From Combretum micranthum (lineage: Eukaryota > Streptophyta > Magnoliopsida > Myrtales > Combretaceae), in assembly GCA_024138025.1 (NCBI GenBank), contig JAMXBD010001101.1:420604-484603 (forward strand): a stretch of DNA of 64,000 bases. The letters are read 5' to 3'. The position numbers and the translations under genes were made by a program. Shown one piece after another: positions 11,315 to 21,700 of this stretch (the first letter of the stretch is position 1; each line of letters opens with the position of its first letter). The notes under the pieces were generated by a model, which had not been told where the DNA came from, searched no databases, and saw only the letters and a program-made list of their open reading frames with translations.

Positions 11315-12623
11315 CTAACCTGTCACCAGGCCGCCATCAGCATTCTCGCTTTGATCCAAAGCTGCCAACTCCACTTCCTCATCTTCGTCTTCTTCCACCA
11401 TCCATTGGCCTTCCAAATTGTACAGCCTCATACCATGCATCGCTGAAGCTGCCCGACTTCCGCTCTTATTACCAGACCTCATGGGGTTGGTATTACTCGA
11501 GGTTCCGAAGGGTCGGGTGGCCACGCTTTTCCGTTGAGAACATTCGGAAGCTAAGTGCCCTTTCTCCTTGCAAATAAAGCAAGTCACTGCCAGCTTCTTC
11601 GGGCACGTATAAACCATGTGGCCAGCATCACCACAAAAGTAACATTTGTTCCTCAACTGCGGGCATTGCCTAGGCGATGCGTCCCCTTACATTTCCAGCA
11701 TGTGACATTGGTCTTGAACTGGGTCGGCTTGCTGCTAGACTCCTCTTTAAACCCTTGGTACGGCCTGTACCTTTTTCCTTTGAACCCTGAGCTCGAGGCA
11801 TCAAACGGCCTCTTTCCAAATACCCTCTTTTCAGGCTCCTGATATTTCCTTTTTCTAGCCCCTTCAATTACCCGGGCCTTCTCTACCATTCAGGGTAGGT
11901 CCTTACTCCAAACTCTTCCAACTTAATCCGCAACTCCTCATCTAAGCCTCCCAGGAACACTTGCTTCTTCAACTCTTCGCTATCCCTGAAAGACTCAGGT
12001 GCATACTGCAGCAAGTGGACGAACTCAGTCTCGTACTGTTCTACCGATCTCCCCTTCTGCTTAACATGGAGGAAATCAGCACTATATTTCACCCTCAAGC
12101 TGGAGGGAAAATAATTGTTCAGAAATTCCCGGCGAAAGGTTTCCCAAGTGGCCGGGGAAGTCAAATTTCTTCTCTTGGAGTCCCACCAGACCGTGCATTA
12201 TACCTCAGCATATATGTCCCATATTCCAACTGCAGATAAGGTGGGATCTCGTATGCAGCAAAAGAACGCTCAACTTGAGCCAACCAGTCCTCGGCTTCAT
12301 CCGGTTTACCGAACGCTCCATCAAAATACCGGTTGCTCTTAATAAAGTCCGGTAAGGAGCTTCGGTGGGGTCTCCTGTATGGGGGGGGTGGCGGCAATGC
12401 ACATTATAGGAATGCTCCTCTTGTGGAGCGGTGCCTCTGCAGTCATTTCCCGATGATCTGCGGGGGGGATGTGGGGCCGAATCCCGGGCACTTTGCCTGG
12501 GTGTGGGTTCTGAACTGGATTCTGATTTGATGAAGTGTTCAGAAGATTGGCCAATTGTCCAATCGCATTTACATCACCCTGTTGGTTTTGGGGTGCAGCT
12601 CCTTGGGGGTTAGGTTGTGGCAT
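11315..12623 (-). pseudogene. gag: gag of element 1 (frameshifted)
   Basis: This would be the structural capsid/nucleocapsid protein. After a Q/N/P-rich N terminus comes a retrotransposon gag domain (DEAEDWLAQVERSFAAYEIP, TWETFRREFLNNYFP, EQYETEFVHLLQYAPES). Three zinc knuckles follow: CWKC..H....C (partly lost to a frameshift), CYFCGDAGHMVYTC and CFICKEKGHLASEC. The C terminus is acidic and the ORF ends at TAG 11315-11317. At least four frameshifts split the reading frame. The first ATG (12623) is an ATA in element 2, and the frame is open further upstream, so the true start is uncertain. Confidence 0.88.
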
Positions 12624-13260
12624 AGCCGGTTGATCGGCTTCGTTCGAATTAGACCCTTGTTCCCGATTCCGAATTCGCCGATTTCGTCTGTTTATACAAT
12701 GTTTAATGAATTTTTAGTATCTTTAGTAAGTTTTAAATTTCGAAGGAACAAGATTATTAACAAATTCAAAAATTGCGAGAATCTGGAATCAAACTTGGAA
12801 AGAAATGGAATTCATAAATCCATAAAATCATAAAAAAAAAATAAAATAAAAAAATTTCACACATAGAGTAACAAGTCGAAACTTCATAACAATAATGTGA
12901 ATGAATGAATGTTTATGTGATCTATATGCGGTCGATGTTCTTTATGCCTCATGACTAGTATGCATGCTTTTCACAACTCCTTTTCTTTAAAACAAACTTG
13001 ACCTTTTCATTACTTTAGTGAGCCATACAACAATATTACATCAAGATTTGGTCCCCAAAATTTGGCTAACTAAGTTCCAATTCCGATTCTAGACAACTTC
13101 CCTATTTCTGGGAACATGACAAAATACAAGGAAAAAGAAACAAATAAAATGCTAACTATCCTGAGATCCTAAGGCAAATTGGCATCCCGCATTGCCTACT
13201 ACAAAAATAAGAAAATCAGGACTCCTCTTGGACTTCATGGGTTAGCTAACATCCCGGTCT
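12624..13260 (-). other. Spacer between extra ORF and gag, element 1
   Basis: About 640 bp with no convincing ORF. It is conserved with element 2 (43093-43684) at the level of scattered blocks. It may hold regulatory or splice signals; none can be proven from sequence. Confidence 0.4.
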
Positions 13261-14319
13261 CTACTCATCACTAGAGTCATCGGGGGTCGGGCTAGGAGGT
13301 CGTCTCCTGCTGGTAGAACCACCGTCGTCCCGTCGGATGAACAAACTAAGGTATTCCCTCGTAGTCATCCTCCGTTTCCTAGCAGGTCGGACTAAGGGTT
13401 CCGGGTCTTCACTTTCTTCCTCTTCCTCGGTACCTTGCCCTTCCCTCGGGCTTACATCATTTTCCTCACCTCTAACCTCCGGCTACCCACCTGAGTCTCT
13501 ATTATCTCATTCACTCTCACTGGCTCTCCACCCATGCCTTCTACCTCCATAGGCTCGGGGGCTACAGGCTCAACTACCACCATATCAAGTACAGGGGGAT
13601 TTTCACCTTCTACATAAACATCCCTCCACATCAAAGGATCAAACTCGGGCTCTACCCTACCACTATCAGGTATCTCCAGCTCCCAATTAAAATCCCATAC
13701 AATCGGGTTGGGTTCCGGATTCACTTCAGCTTCCGGCTCGGCTGGTGGGGTAGGGGTTCTAGGAACTACATTTTCTTCCCAATTAGGATCCTCCTCAGGG
13801 TCCTCTTCCTCTTCTTCTTCTTCTTCATCCTCTCCAACCACAGGTGCCCCATTCAACTACATGCCTATATCAATAGCTGGAGGTGGAGCTATCACTGGGG
13901 GGAAGGATATCTAAGTAAATCGCATGCCAAGTGATGTGGTTCCATGCGTCTGCTAAATTCCAATCAGGATAATCATACAAGTTATCATGGGCATACACAT
14001 ATAAAGTTCCTATGGGGATCCATACTCTAAAATCTAGAGGGGTTCGGGTTCCTCCACCCTTCAAAATAAAAGTAGCTTCTCTAGTCATGGGCTCACGCCC
14101 ATAATCAACCATGATCCTCTTTAGAGTATAAATTGTCTCCAATTTTGTCCAGCTCCTTCTTCCCATGGGATCATAACTCAATCGATCCACTACCGAAGCC
14201 CATCTGGTATATCTCAATCCATCCTTCCACAACTTATACATTTCCCCTATAGTCCGGGGATGTCTGGCTAAGGCAAAATCTTCACACAGTTCTCTTAGCC
14301 TTAACCTATATTCTACCAT
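13261..14319 (-). pseudogene. Extra ORF upstream of gag in element 1: unknown acidic protein (broken)
   Basis: Starts at ATG 14319 in a good context (ACGATGG) and ends at TAG 13261-13263, about 350 codons. The N-terminal 140 residues are globular and rich in W/Y/R (ARHPRTIGEMYKLWKDGLRY, DAWNHITWHAIYLDILP). Then comes a proline stretch, a long E/D-rich linker with repeated PTPP and EPE, and a basic-serine tail (RKRRMTTREYLSLF, SSSD). I do not recognise the family. Element 2 has the same protein, with both ends conserved. Damage here: a TAG in place of CAG near 13853, a +1 frameshift in a six-C run near 13900, another frameshift near 13480, and a TAG 20 bases upstream of the ATG in an otherwise conserved frame. 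Additional ORFs are known in Tat/Ogre elements; I know of none of this type in chromoviruses. Confidence 0.7.
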
Positions 14320-14502
14320 CGTCTCGTCATTTCTCTATGTGAAATTCCTGGCCCTCTCCCTGGTCTCACCCACGGAAACCTACATCAAAACAATACTCCT
14401 AATCAGACTTAGCAAGAAAACGTTTTTAACTCCATTTAACCTATTAGTTAGATTTCTAAGTCCGGTTTCTTTTACTTCTATCGTCTTGCTTTATAACCTA
14501 GT

Positions 14503-14514
14503 GCTCTGATACCA
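14503..14514 (-). other. Primer binding site of element 1 (initiator Met tRNA)
   Basis: TGGTATCAGAGC on the coding strand, a few bases inside the 5' LTR end, matches the complement of the 3' end of plant initiator Met tRNA. Element 2 has the same site at 44975-44986. Confidence 0.92.
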
Positions 14515-14897
14515 ACTTAAACTGTCACGCCCCGTAGGGTATCCTAAACGTAACAGCCCGCCACATACGTAAGACTCTCGAGTTCTCTACCCGAGCCCTT
14601 CGGGAGTCTTAATAGATGTAAAGCGTTCCTTTACGACAATAGAATACTTCGACAAATGGAGTTAAACAGTTTAGTGGCATTCATAGCCATAGATAATAAA
14701 TCAAAACGCATAATTATAGTTTACAAAATCTAAGGGGCATTCCCCCGCAAAATAATAACAAGTCCATTACAGTCATCCAGAGTCCTTAGTTTCCAATGGA
14801 AGTCTATACAAAAAGAATGGATTAAACTTCTACGGGAAACTCCTATCTCCGGTACCTGTGCTGTGGCTTGCCTCGGCCTAAGCCATATAAACTCGTG

Positions 14898-17049
14898 CTG
14901 CAATAGATAAAAACTATGGGGGCGTAAGCTAACTAGCTTAGTGAGTAATAACTTCCATAACACAATTAAATACAATCATTCAAGCAAGTGATTATTCAAG
15001 CAAGTGTATGCATCATACAAATGTGATCAACAAACATATGACCAACCGGAAATCATATGTGGATGGACTTGCGCCCTCCATCCCGGGTTAGCAGATTAAC
15101 GAATCCTGCGGTACGACGCCGTTTAAGCTCACGGTCAACTAACAATATTTCGTTTTATGGATCACGATTAACCAACATATTCGTTTTATGGATCACGAAA
15201 AACCAACCAATGCGAATGCTCCAACCCCATCGTGATATGAATGGATTCAATTTATTTGAAACCGAATATTCATTAATTCAATTCTTTCAAGTGACCAACA
15301 AGTGTTCGCAGACATTCATCATAAGATACTAGCTAATCAGTCAATAGCTTAACACCCGGTTTCGATATTCCTTAACGTTCCAATTCACATATCAGCAGTA
15401 AACAACATATATAATTCCCATATACCCCATCATGCATATACAATTTCTCTTTATCTTTGCCTACACCACTAGTGCCACTACATTACAATCACATTCATTA
15501 ATTGAGAGTGGAAGTAAAACTCACTCGGCCATTGGACGCCAATCTTCCTAGTAGTAGTAGTCGGGAGGTAGAGTGTCGTCCTGCTCGGGATCACCTACCA
15601 AGCAAGAATAATCCTAATGAGACTCTCATTATGTAACTAAATCAAGCTATACATCTAAACTATATGGATTCGGATTTCTCGCTATTTGCGGAAGTTCCGA
15701 CTTAAAACGGCCATAACTTGGTCATTTTAACTCGGAATTTCGCAAATTTTATATCGATCTCTATCTACTTCGAAAGATCTACTATTTCTAGTATTATTTC
15801 CAAGTTTTGAAAATAGTAAGGTCACGGAACAGTGGGATCAGATCTGTTCCGCAAATGTTCCAATCTCAAAAATTTGTTTTGCTTTTGATAAGAAATGTTC
15901 CTAGTTGATGATTCATGCATGAATGATATGGAATGAATTACTAATATGAATGCCATGTGATGAACTTAATATATGCATGGTCATAATAATTTTGTGATAA
16001 TAAACTCTTATGAACTCTTAAGTGTTGGAAAATTCCCATAAAGATTATTTCTAAGAAGCTATTTTTCCACATTATACTCCTTAGGGTTTCTTGACTTTTA
16101 ATCTTGTAATCCACTTATTATTAACTAAAAATAAGTTCAAAGTCTATATTAATCATGGCCTTCATTCATGCATAAAAATTCCCATTTTTCATTTGGTAAA
16201 CATGTCTTTGAACAAGCTTTTTGTAAAAATCCGAATTTTCTAAATTTCATTTTCTTGCATTTTTCTTAAGGAAAACTTGTCTAATGCATTAAAAATTGAA
16301 GCTCCATATATATATTATCTAAGGACTTCATTTAGCTTATAAAACATCCAATTTAGACTTAAATACCAAGTGTTCTTGTAGGCATGAACCTAAGTTACGA
16401 ATTTTAACTATTGATCAACATTCCAATATTTTCATTCTAACTCCACCACTTGTTTTACATTCCTATCATGCCTAAACTCATCTAAACTTATAAAAATCAT
16501 TCCTTCAATATACCTATTACACATACCCTTCATTTTTCTTATGGAACATGAGTAAAAAAATGATTTTGGTGGCTTTTAAGGTAGGGTTCCATTTCATCCG
16601 AATTTCAACATTTCATATTTGACAAGTCCTTCCTTTTTCAATGTTCTTGCTTCCTATATGTAAGATCCACTATCTAGCATCTCTATACATGAACAAGACT
16701 ACATTTTTATGATCATCAATACATAGAAAATAAAATAAACCTATGATCATGCATGTACATGAAAATGTGGTTGTCTAAACTTTAGATCTACTATATATAA
16801 TGCATGAATCATGGATCTCATGGCATGAACAACAATATATGTACAAGATCTCTACTTTACATGCATGAACAAGTTGATATTTTAACATAAACATCTAAAC
16901 ACTAGATCCATGTCTTGTGATGGCTTGATATTCTTGTTCATGTGTTTTCATATCCCTAGCATGAGCTCATTGGGATTAAATGAGAAAACACACAAGATAT
17001 AGTCTTGCCATTACAAGATCTAGGAAGAACAAGACCTAAATCAACATAC
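14898..17049 (-). other. Candidate 5'-leader intron in the element 1 5' LTR
   Basis: The donor-like TTTA/GTATGT is about 160 nt after the TATA box at 17205-17212. The acceptor-like TATCTATTGCAG/C is about 375 nt before the LTR end. Removal of these 2,152 nt would leave a short CT-rich exon 1 joined to U5, the PBS and the extra ORF, cutting the leader from about 2.9 kb to under 1 kb. Full-length genomic RNA would have to stay unspliced for LTR renewal. Inference only. Confidence 0.35.
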
Positions 17050-17204
17050 TAAAGGAGTCTTGAGATGGAAAAGAGAAGAAAACAAGTTGAAGTTGTGAGA
17101 GGGGAGGGGGGCAACCTCACGGCACAATGGAGGAAAGGTGAGAGCTTTTTCTCTTTTTCAAAAATTAAAACAAGAAGAAATGAAGAGAGAGAGAAAAAAA
17201 TACG

Positions 17205-17212
17205 TTTATATA
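17205..17212 (-). promoter_or_regulatory. TATA box of the element 1 5' LTR
   Basis: TATATAAA on the minus strand, about 730 bp into the LTR, with the C homopolymer and ACACACAC repeat upstream and a CT-rich leader downstream. Confidence 0.6.
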
Positions 17213-17273
17213 TGAAGGCATTAGGGTTTAGTAATGAATAAAAATTACAAAATAAATTAAATGGGAGGAAAAT

Positions 17274-17274
<1 letters not shown>

Positions 17275-17317
<43 letters not shown>
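17275..17317. repeat. 43-base G homopolymer (plus strand)
   Basis: Uninterrupted run at the site that holds 24 G in the partner LTR. It lies about 65 bp upstream of the TATA box in coding sense. Confidence 0.9.
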
Positions 17318-17941
17318 CGGGGCGGCGCGGGCGCCGGCCATCCATGGTGTGTGTGTGTGTGTTTTGAAAAATTGAAATTTTGTAATTTAGTAAATTAAAA
17401 TGTAATAAATGTGATAATTGATTAAGAGACAAAATTTCTTCGAAAAGAAAATTGAAATGAGTAGTTGTAAGGATGTAAGAATAGGGTATGGGTAGTGTGT
17501 AATGCAGGTTGTACTTGTGAATAGTAGACAAGACATCTACTTTACGGTTGTTCTGAAAACACGGAAAAAGCTATAACTGTAATTTTTATAGCTCGGAAAA
17601 TTATGAAATTGATATTTTTGGAATCCTTATAAAATTACAGTTCTAATGAATATTTCGGAATATTTTCTGAATCCGTGGTCCGAGGCACGCTTTTCTGTAA
17701 TTGAGCTCAGGAAGGCCCGGAATTGAAAAATTCTCGAATTTAAAACTTTCAAAGGTTTAGAATGTACTTTTAAACAATAATTCACATTCCTTTACTTCGT
17801 AATATTTATTTTATTGTAAAACTGAAGGAAAGCCGGATTTAGGGTTCCTAGGCTTCACTCACTAGACCCAAACTGGACCGGATTAGGGTTTCGCTTCCAA
17901 CTCCCGGGGTTTCTTGACTACTAAGTATACCTGGGTTTACA

Positions 17942-17946
17942 GTGAA
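17942..17946. repeat. Target site duplication of element 1, right copy (GTGAA)
   Basis: Exact match to 4342-4346, directly outside the LTR end TTTACA. Confidence 0.9.
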
Positions 17947-18777
17947 CATGGAGAACCGAAGTGGTATATGCCTAGTGTGTACCATGGGCCTTGTTCTAGG
18001 GGAATGGGAACTAAGTCGTCTTAGGGAGACGGTCCACCTCCTAGGATCGTGCCGGGTCATTGTTAAGGATATCTTGCTTCAATGGGATGTTGTTATATGT
18101 ATATTATTTTCTATATATGAAAAACTCCTTGAATAAATTTGATTCCTGAAGTATTAACGGTCCGGGTGCTGATGTGTGGATGTACCCCAATCCCGGATTC
18201 GAATGGTGTAAATCCGAATATATATATATGGCTATCGGTTGGTCATATATATTTGATCATTTGCTTGGCTGCATTGCATATGCTTGTTTAATAACTTGTT
18301 TGCTTTTGCTTGAACGGTATGGAGCGAGGGTATACTTCACTCAGCTAGTTGTAGCTGACTCCCTAACAGTTTGCTTTTGCAGGTAAGTTGAATACAGGGA
18401 TGGGATAGGATTTGAGTGCAGAGCATGACAAAGATCAAGTTGTATAAGACTGATAGAAGATTGAGAATTGATAGGTTAAACCTAGTTGAGAGAATAAATG
18501 AAAATGTAGTCTTTTTCTTAACTTAAACCTAGTTGATATTTTGTGTTAAACCTAGGTTTACCTTATCTTGTCATTTGTAGGATATCTGATTCTCTGTGGA
18601 AGTTTCGATATCCAATAAATTATTATCATAATAAATTTATATATGTATAATACAATGAGAGAATAATTAATTAGAGTCTTGTAAACTCTGACTTGCAAGG
18701 CGATCCTCATGATTACGGGTGCACACGTGATATGTTGATTCAAGGAAATCCTACTAGGCCCCTATAGGGTCGCGACA
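17947..18777 (+). mobile_element. LTR-Z, second part, with the LTR 3' end
   Basis: Continues 2942-4346 across element 1. It parallels the last 800 bp of LTR-A: an accession of CCGGATTCG-type spacers, TTGATCATTTGC, CACTCAGCTAGTTGTAGCT, an acceptor-like TTTGCTTTTGCAG (18382) followed at once by GTAAGT, and a terminal GGGTCGCGACA. The bases after 18777 belong to LTR-W, so this element inserted into W. The small ORFs here are not genes. Confidence 0.7.
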
Positions 18778-21700
18778 ATACCACAAACTCATCATAATTT
18801 TATCTTTTCCTATTTCTAGTGCAACTAGCTATAAGCACAAGCAAGGTAACAAAATAAGAGGAAAAACTTACTCGGCCATTGGATCACCGGTCTCTTAATA
18901 AAAGTAATCCGGTGGTAGGAATCATCGATTTTGAGGTCACCTAAAATGGAAGAAATACCCTAATAAGTATTTCATCACTTAACTAATCCAAACTATCTCA
19001 TACAAACTATGAAATTCGTAATTCTCGTCCTAAGCGGGAATTCCAATTTAAGACGGCCATAACTTGATCGTTTTAACTTGGAATTTAGCAAATTATATAT
19101 CGATTTCTATCAACTTGGAAAGATCTATCTAATTCTAATATTATATTTAAGTTTTGAAAACTTGTAAGCTTCAAAAAGGTCCGATCAGTTCTGATCAGTA
19201 GCGAAATTCAATTCCGAAAAGTAGTTTTGTGAATCTTTGTAATGTTTCTACTATCCAAAGCAAGTATACATGCAATATGAACAAGTTACTACCATAAATG
19301 ATATGTCATGAGATATATATATACATGTTCTTGATGGTATTGAACAAAAGAAATTTTTAGAAAACTTTTCCTTTATAAGACTTTATGAAAAATTAACTTA
19401 GAAATGCTAGTTTTGTGTTCTTGACAATCCCTACTTGTTTTTAGAAAAATTCCTTAATAAAATCTATTTATTATTGTTAAAATTAAGCCTTCATTATGTA
19501 TATTCCATAAGGCCTTTTGTTTTTCAATAAAAACTCCCATTTTGCACTTTGTAAACATGTTTATAAAATTGGTTCATCCCAAAATCCGAATTTTATATAA
19601 ATTGTTTTTGTGGTGATTCCTTTAAGTAAAAATCATTTGATACTTAAAAAATTAAGGCTCAACCATACCTAGCTACTAAGGACTTCATTTCTTTAATAAA
19701 AATTTTAATTTGAGTTTGAAAAATATGGGTTTTCATGCCATTACTCCATTATTACGAATTTCCTAAAAAGACAAGCAACTCAAATTTTCCTACTTTATTT
19801 CTACAAGTGCATCATGTATACATGTAATACCTACAAGCTATTGTTATGAAGGTTATGAGATGATCTATCTATATGTATATATATAGTACCAAGAATTCTT
19901 TTTGAAAACTTTTACTTTACAAAACTTTGAATTTTACTAGACTTAAGAAAAATAGTTTTTCTTCTTGTAAAATCTTACTTGCTTTTATCAAAACTCAACC
20001 TTGATGACTTATATAACTATCACCTTCATTATTTCAATAAAAACCTTCATTTTAGGGTTAGAAAATAGACGTTTATATAGGTAGTTTGCCTAAGTACGAA
20101 TTTTACAAAATTTTAAAGAATAAAAACATTGTTTAACTTATTCTTGGAAGATCATTTATTGTTCTAAGATTATATTTTGATAAACCTCCCTTATCTTTGT
20201 CAAAACTTGGTATTTGTTACATATATTCCCTAGGACTTTCATTTTACTATAAAAATTATCATTTTGGCATTTGAAATAGGTGTTTAAATGGTGGCTATTT
20301 TCAAATCCGAATTTTGAAAAATTCACTTGAGTTTGTTGTCTTTGTAAAACTCATTTAGTCTTTCAAAAACCATTTCCTAATCAAACCTACCCCTTAAGGT
20401 TTCCATTTCTTTAATAAAAATCTTGTTTTGAAGTTGAAAAATGGGTTTTTAAAATTGGTCTTGGTTGAGATCCGAATTTACAAAATTTATTTTTGGACAT
20501 ATCTTTTGATAAAATCCATCTAAGCTTAGGAAAAATCATCCTTTACATATCCTATCTTAAGAGCCTTCCATTTCTTGAATAAAATCTTCATTTTTGAGTT
20601 GGAAAACATGTTTTTAAACTATGCCTTGGCCTGAATCCGAAAATAGAATTTTGTTTTGAAAATTAATCTTTGAAAATCATCTTTAAACCATATAAAATGA
20701 AGTTTTGATGATATATATTCATTAAGTCTTCATTATCTCAAGTAAAAATTTCATTTTGACACTTAGAAAGTGGTTTTTAAATTGGGGTCTTGCCTAAATA
20801 CGAATTTCACCATTTTTGTTTAAGTTCAAAACCAAGATCTACACTTGATATGAACATAAATATAAAAGAAATCTATGGTTGTAAACTATAAACTCATAGA
20901 TCTAAACTTTACTCATCAAGATCATTCATTTATGATATCTATTCCTTAAGCCCTTCATTTTAAATGAAAAATACACATTTTGAAGTTGAAAAATAGCTTT
21001 TCTAAATATGGTTCCATTTTTATCCGAATTTTCAAAAATGATTTTTGTTGACACTAAAATAAATCTTGAGCTTTCTAAAACTTTCCTACTATCATCAAGC
21101 TATTAGAAGTTATTTAAGAAAATAAAAAAAATCTAATGCATGTATGAACTTAAAACAACTAGATCTAGTTTACTATACTAGTTATAAATACATGAACACT
21201 AAGATAGTTATGTGAATGATGAATATATGCATAAATCATTAGCAATAACAAAAATAATAACTTAAATAACAAGATCTAAAGCATAAACAAAAATCAAAGT
21301 TACAAAAAGTTAATCTACAAAATATAACTACTTTTAGCAAGAAAATAATAATGATACAAGAAAATAAGCATGGATAAAAAGAGTGTTTCATTTTGGCATC
21401 ATCATCCTTAGCTTTTAAGCTTATGGAAAGTTATCTGATGCATGAAACTCTCACTACCTTACCTATATCATCTATGAAGCTTTAACAAGAAAGTTTACTT
21501 AAAAATCTTCAAGAATGAAGTGTGGAAGCAAGGATTAGAAGTGGGGAAGCTGGTGTTCTTGCAAGAACAAGAACAAAAGAAGAAAGAAAGAGAGGAAAAA
21601 AGAGTAAATGAGATAGGGTTTCATAGGAATGAAAAGAAGTAAATGAGAGGCATTAAATGGAGAGAAGGAGTGTATTAATATGTGTTAACTAATTGAAAGA

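Larger units (their letters stand above)
4347..17941 (-). mobile_element. Element 1: complete Ty3/gypsy chromovirus (Tekay/Del-like)
   Basis: A full-length element of 13,595 bp on the minus strand: LTR (14523-17941), initiator-Met PBS, an extra ORF, gag, pol ending in a chromodomain, PPT, LTR (4347-7751). The LTRs start TGTAAAC and end GGCGTGACA on the coding strand. A perfect GTGAA duplication flanks it, so it is one intact insertion, here into LTR-Z. All ORFs carry frameshifts. The LTR pair differs mainly by 1-4 base indels, which suggests a young insertion and possibly sequence error. The chromodomain, iMet primer and gag-pol order fit plant chromoviruses. Tekay/Del is my best guess at lineage; a tree of the RT would decide it. 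Confidence 0.95.
14523..17941 (-). repeat. 5' LTR of element 1 (3,419 bp)
   Basis: Same organisation as the 3' LTR at 4347-7751. In the first 250 bp the two copies differ by about seven indels of 1-4 bases and hardly any substitutions. The GC hairpin (14734-14746) and conserved block (15709-15734) are intact. The G run is 43 bases here. Confidence 0.93.

Noticed and set aside
13708..13914. Serine-run ORF on the plus strand, also 43785-44144
   Set aside because: Antisense of the acidic linker of the extra ORF.
14503..14514. tRNA gene at the primer sites (also 44975, 52577)
   Set aside because: Only 12-18 bases matching a tRNA 3' end are present. No cloverleaf sequence surrounds them.
19495..21045. 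Regular spacing that might suggest a CRISPR-like array
   Set aside because: Units are 160-340 bp, diverged and AT-rich, inside a plant LTR. There are no short identical repeats with spacers.
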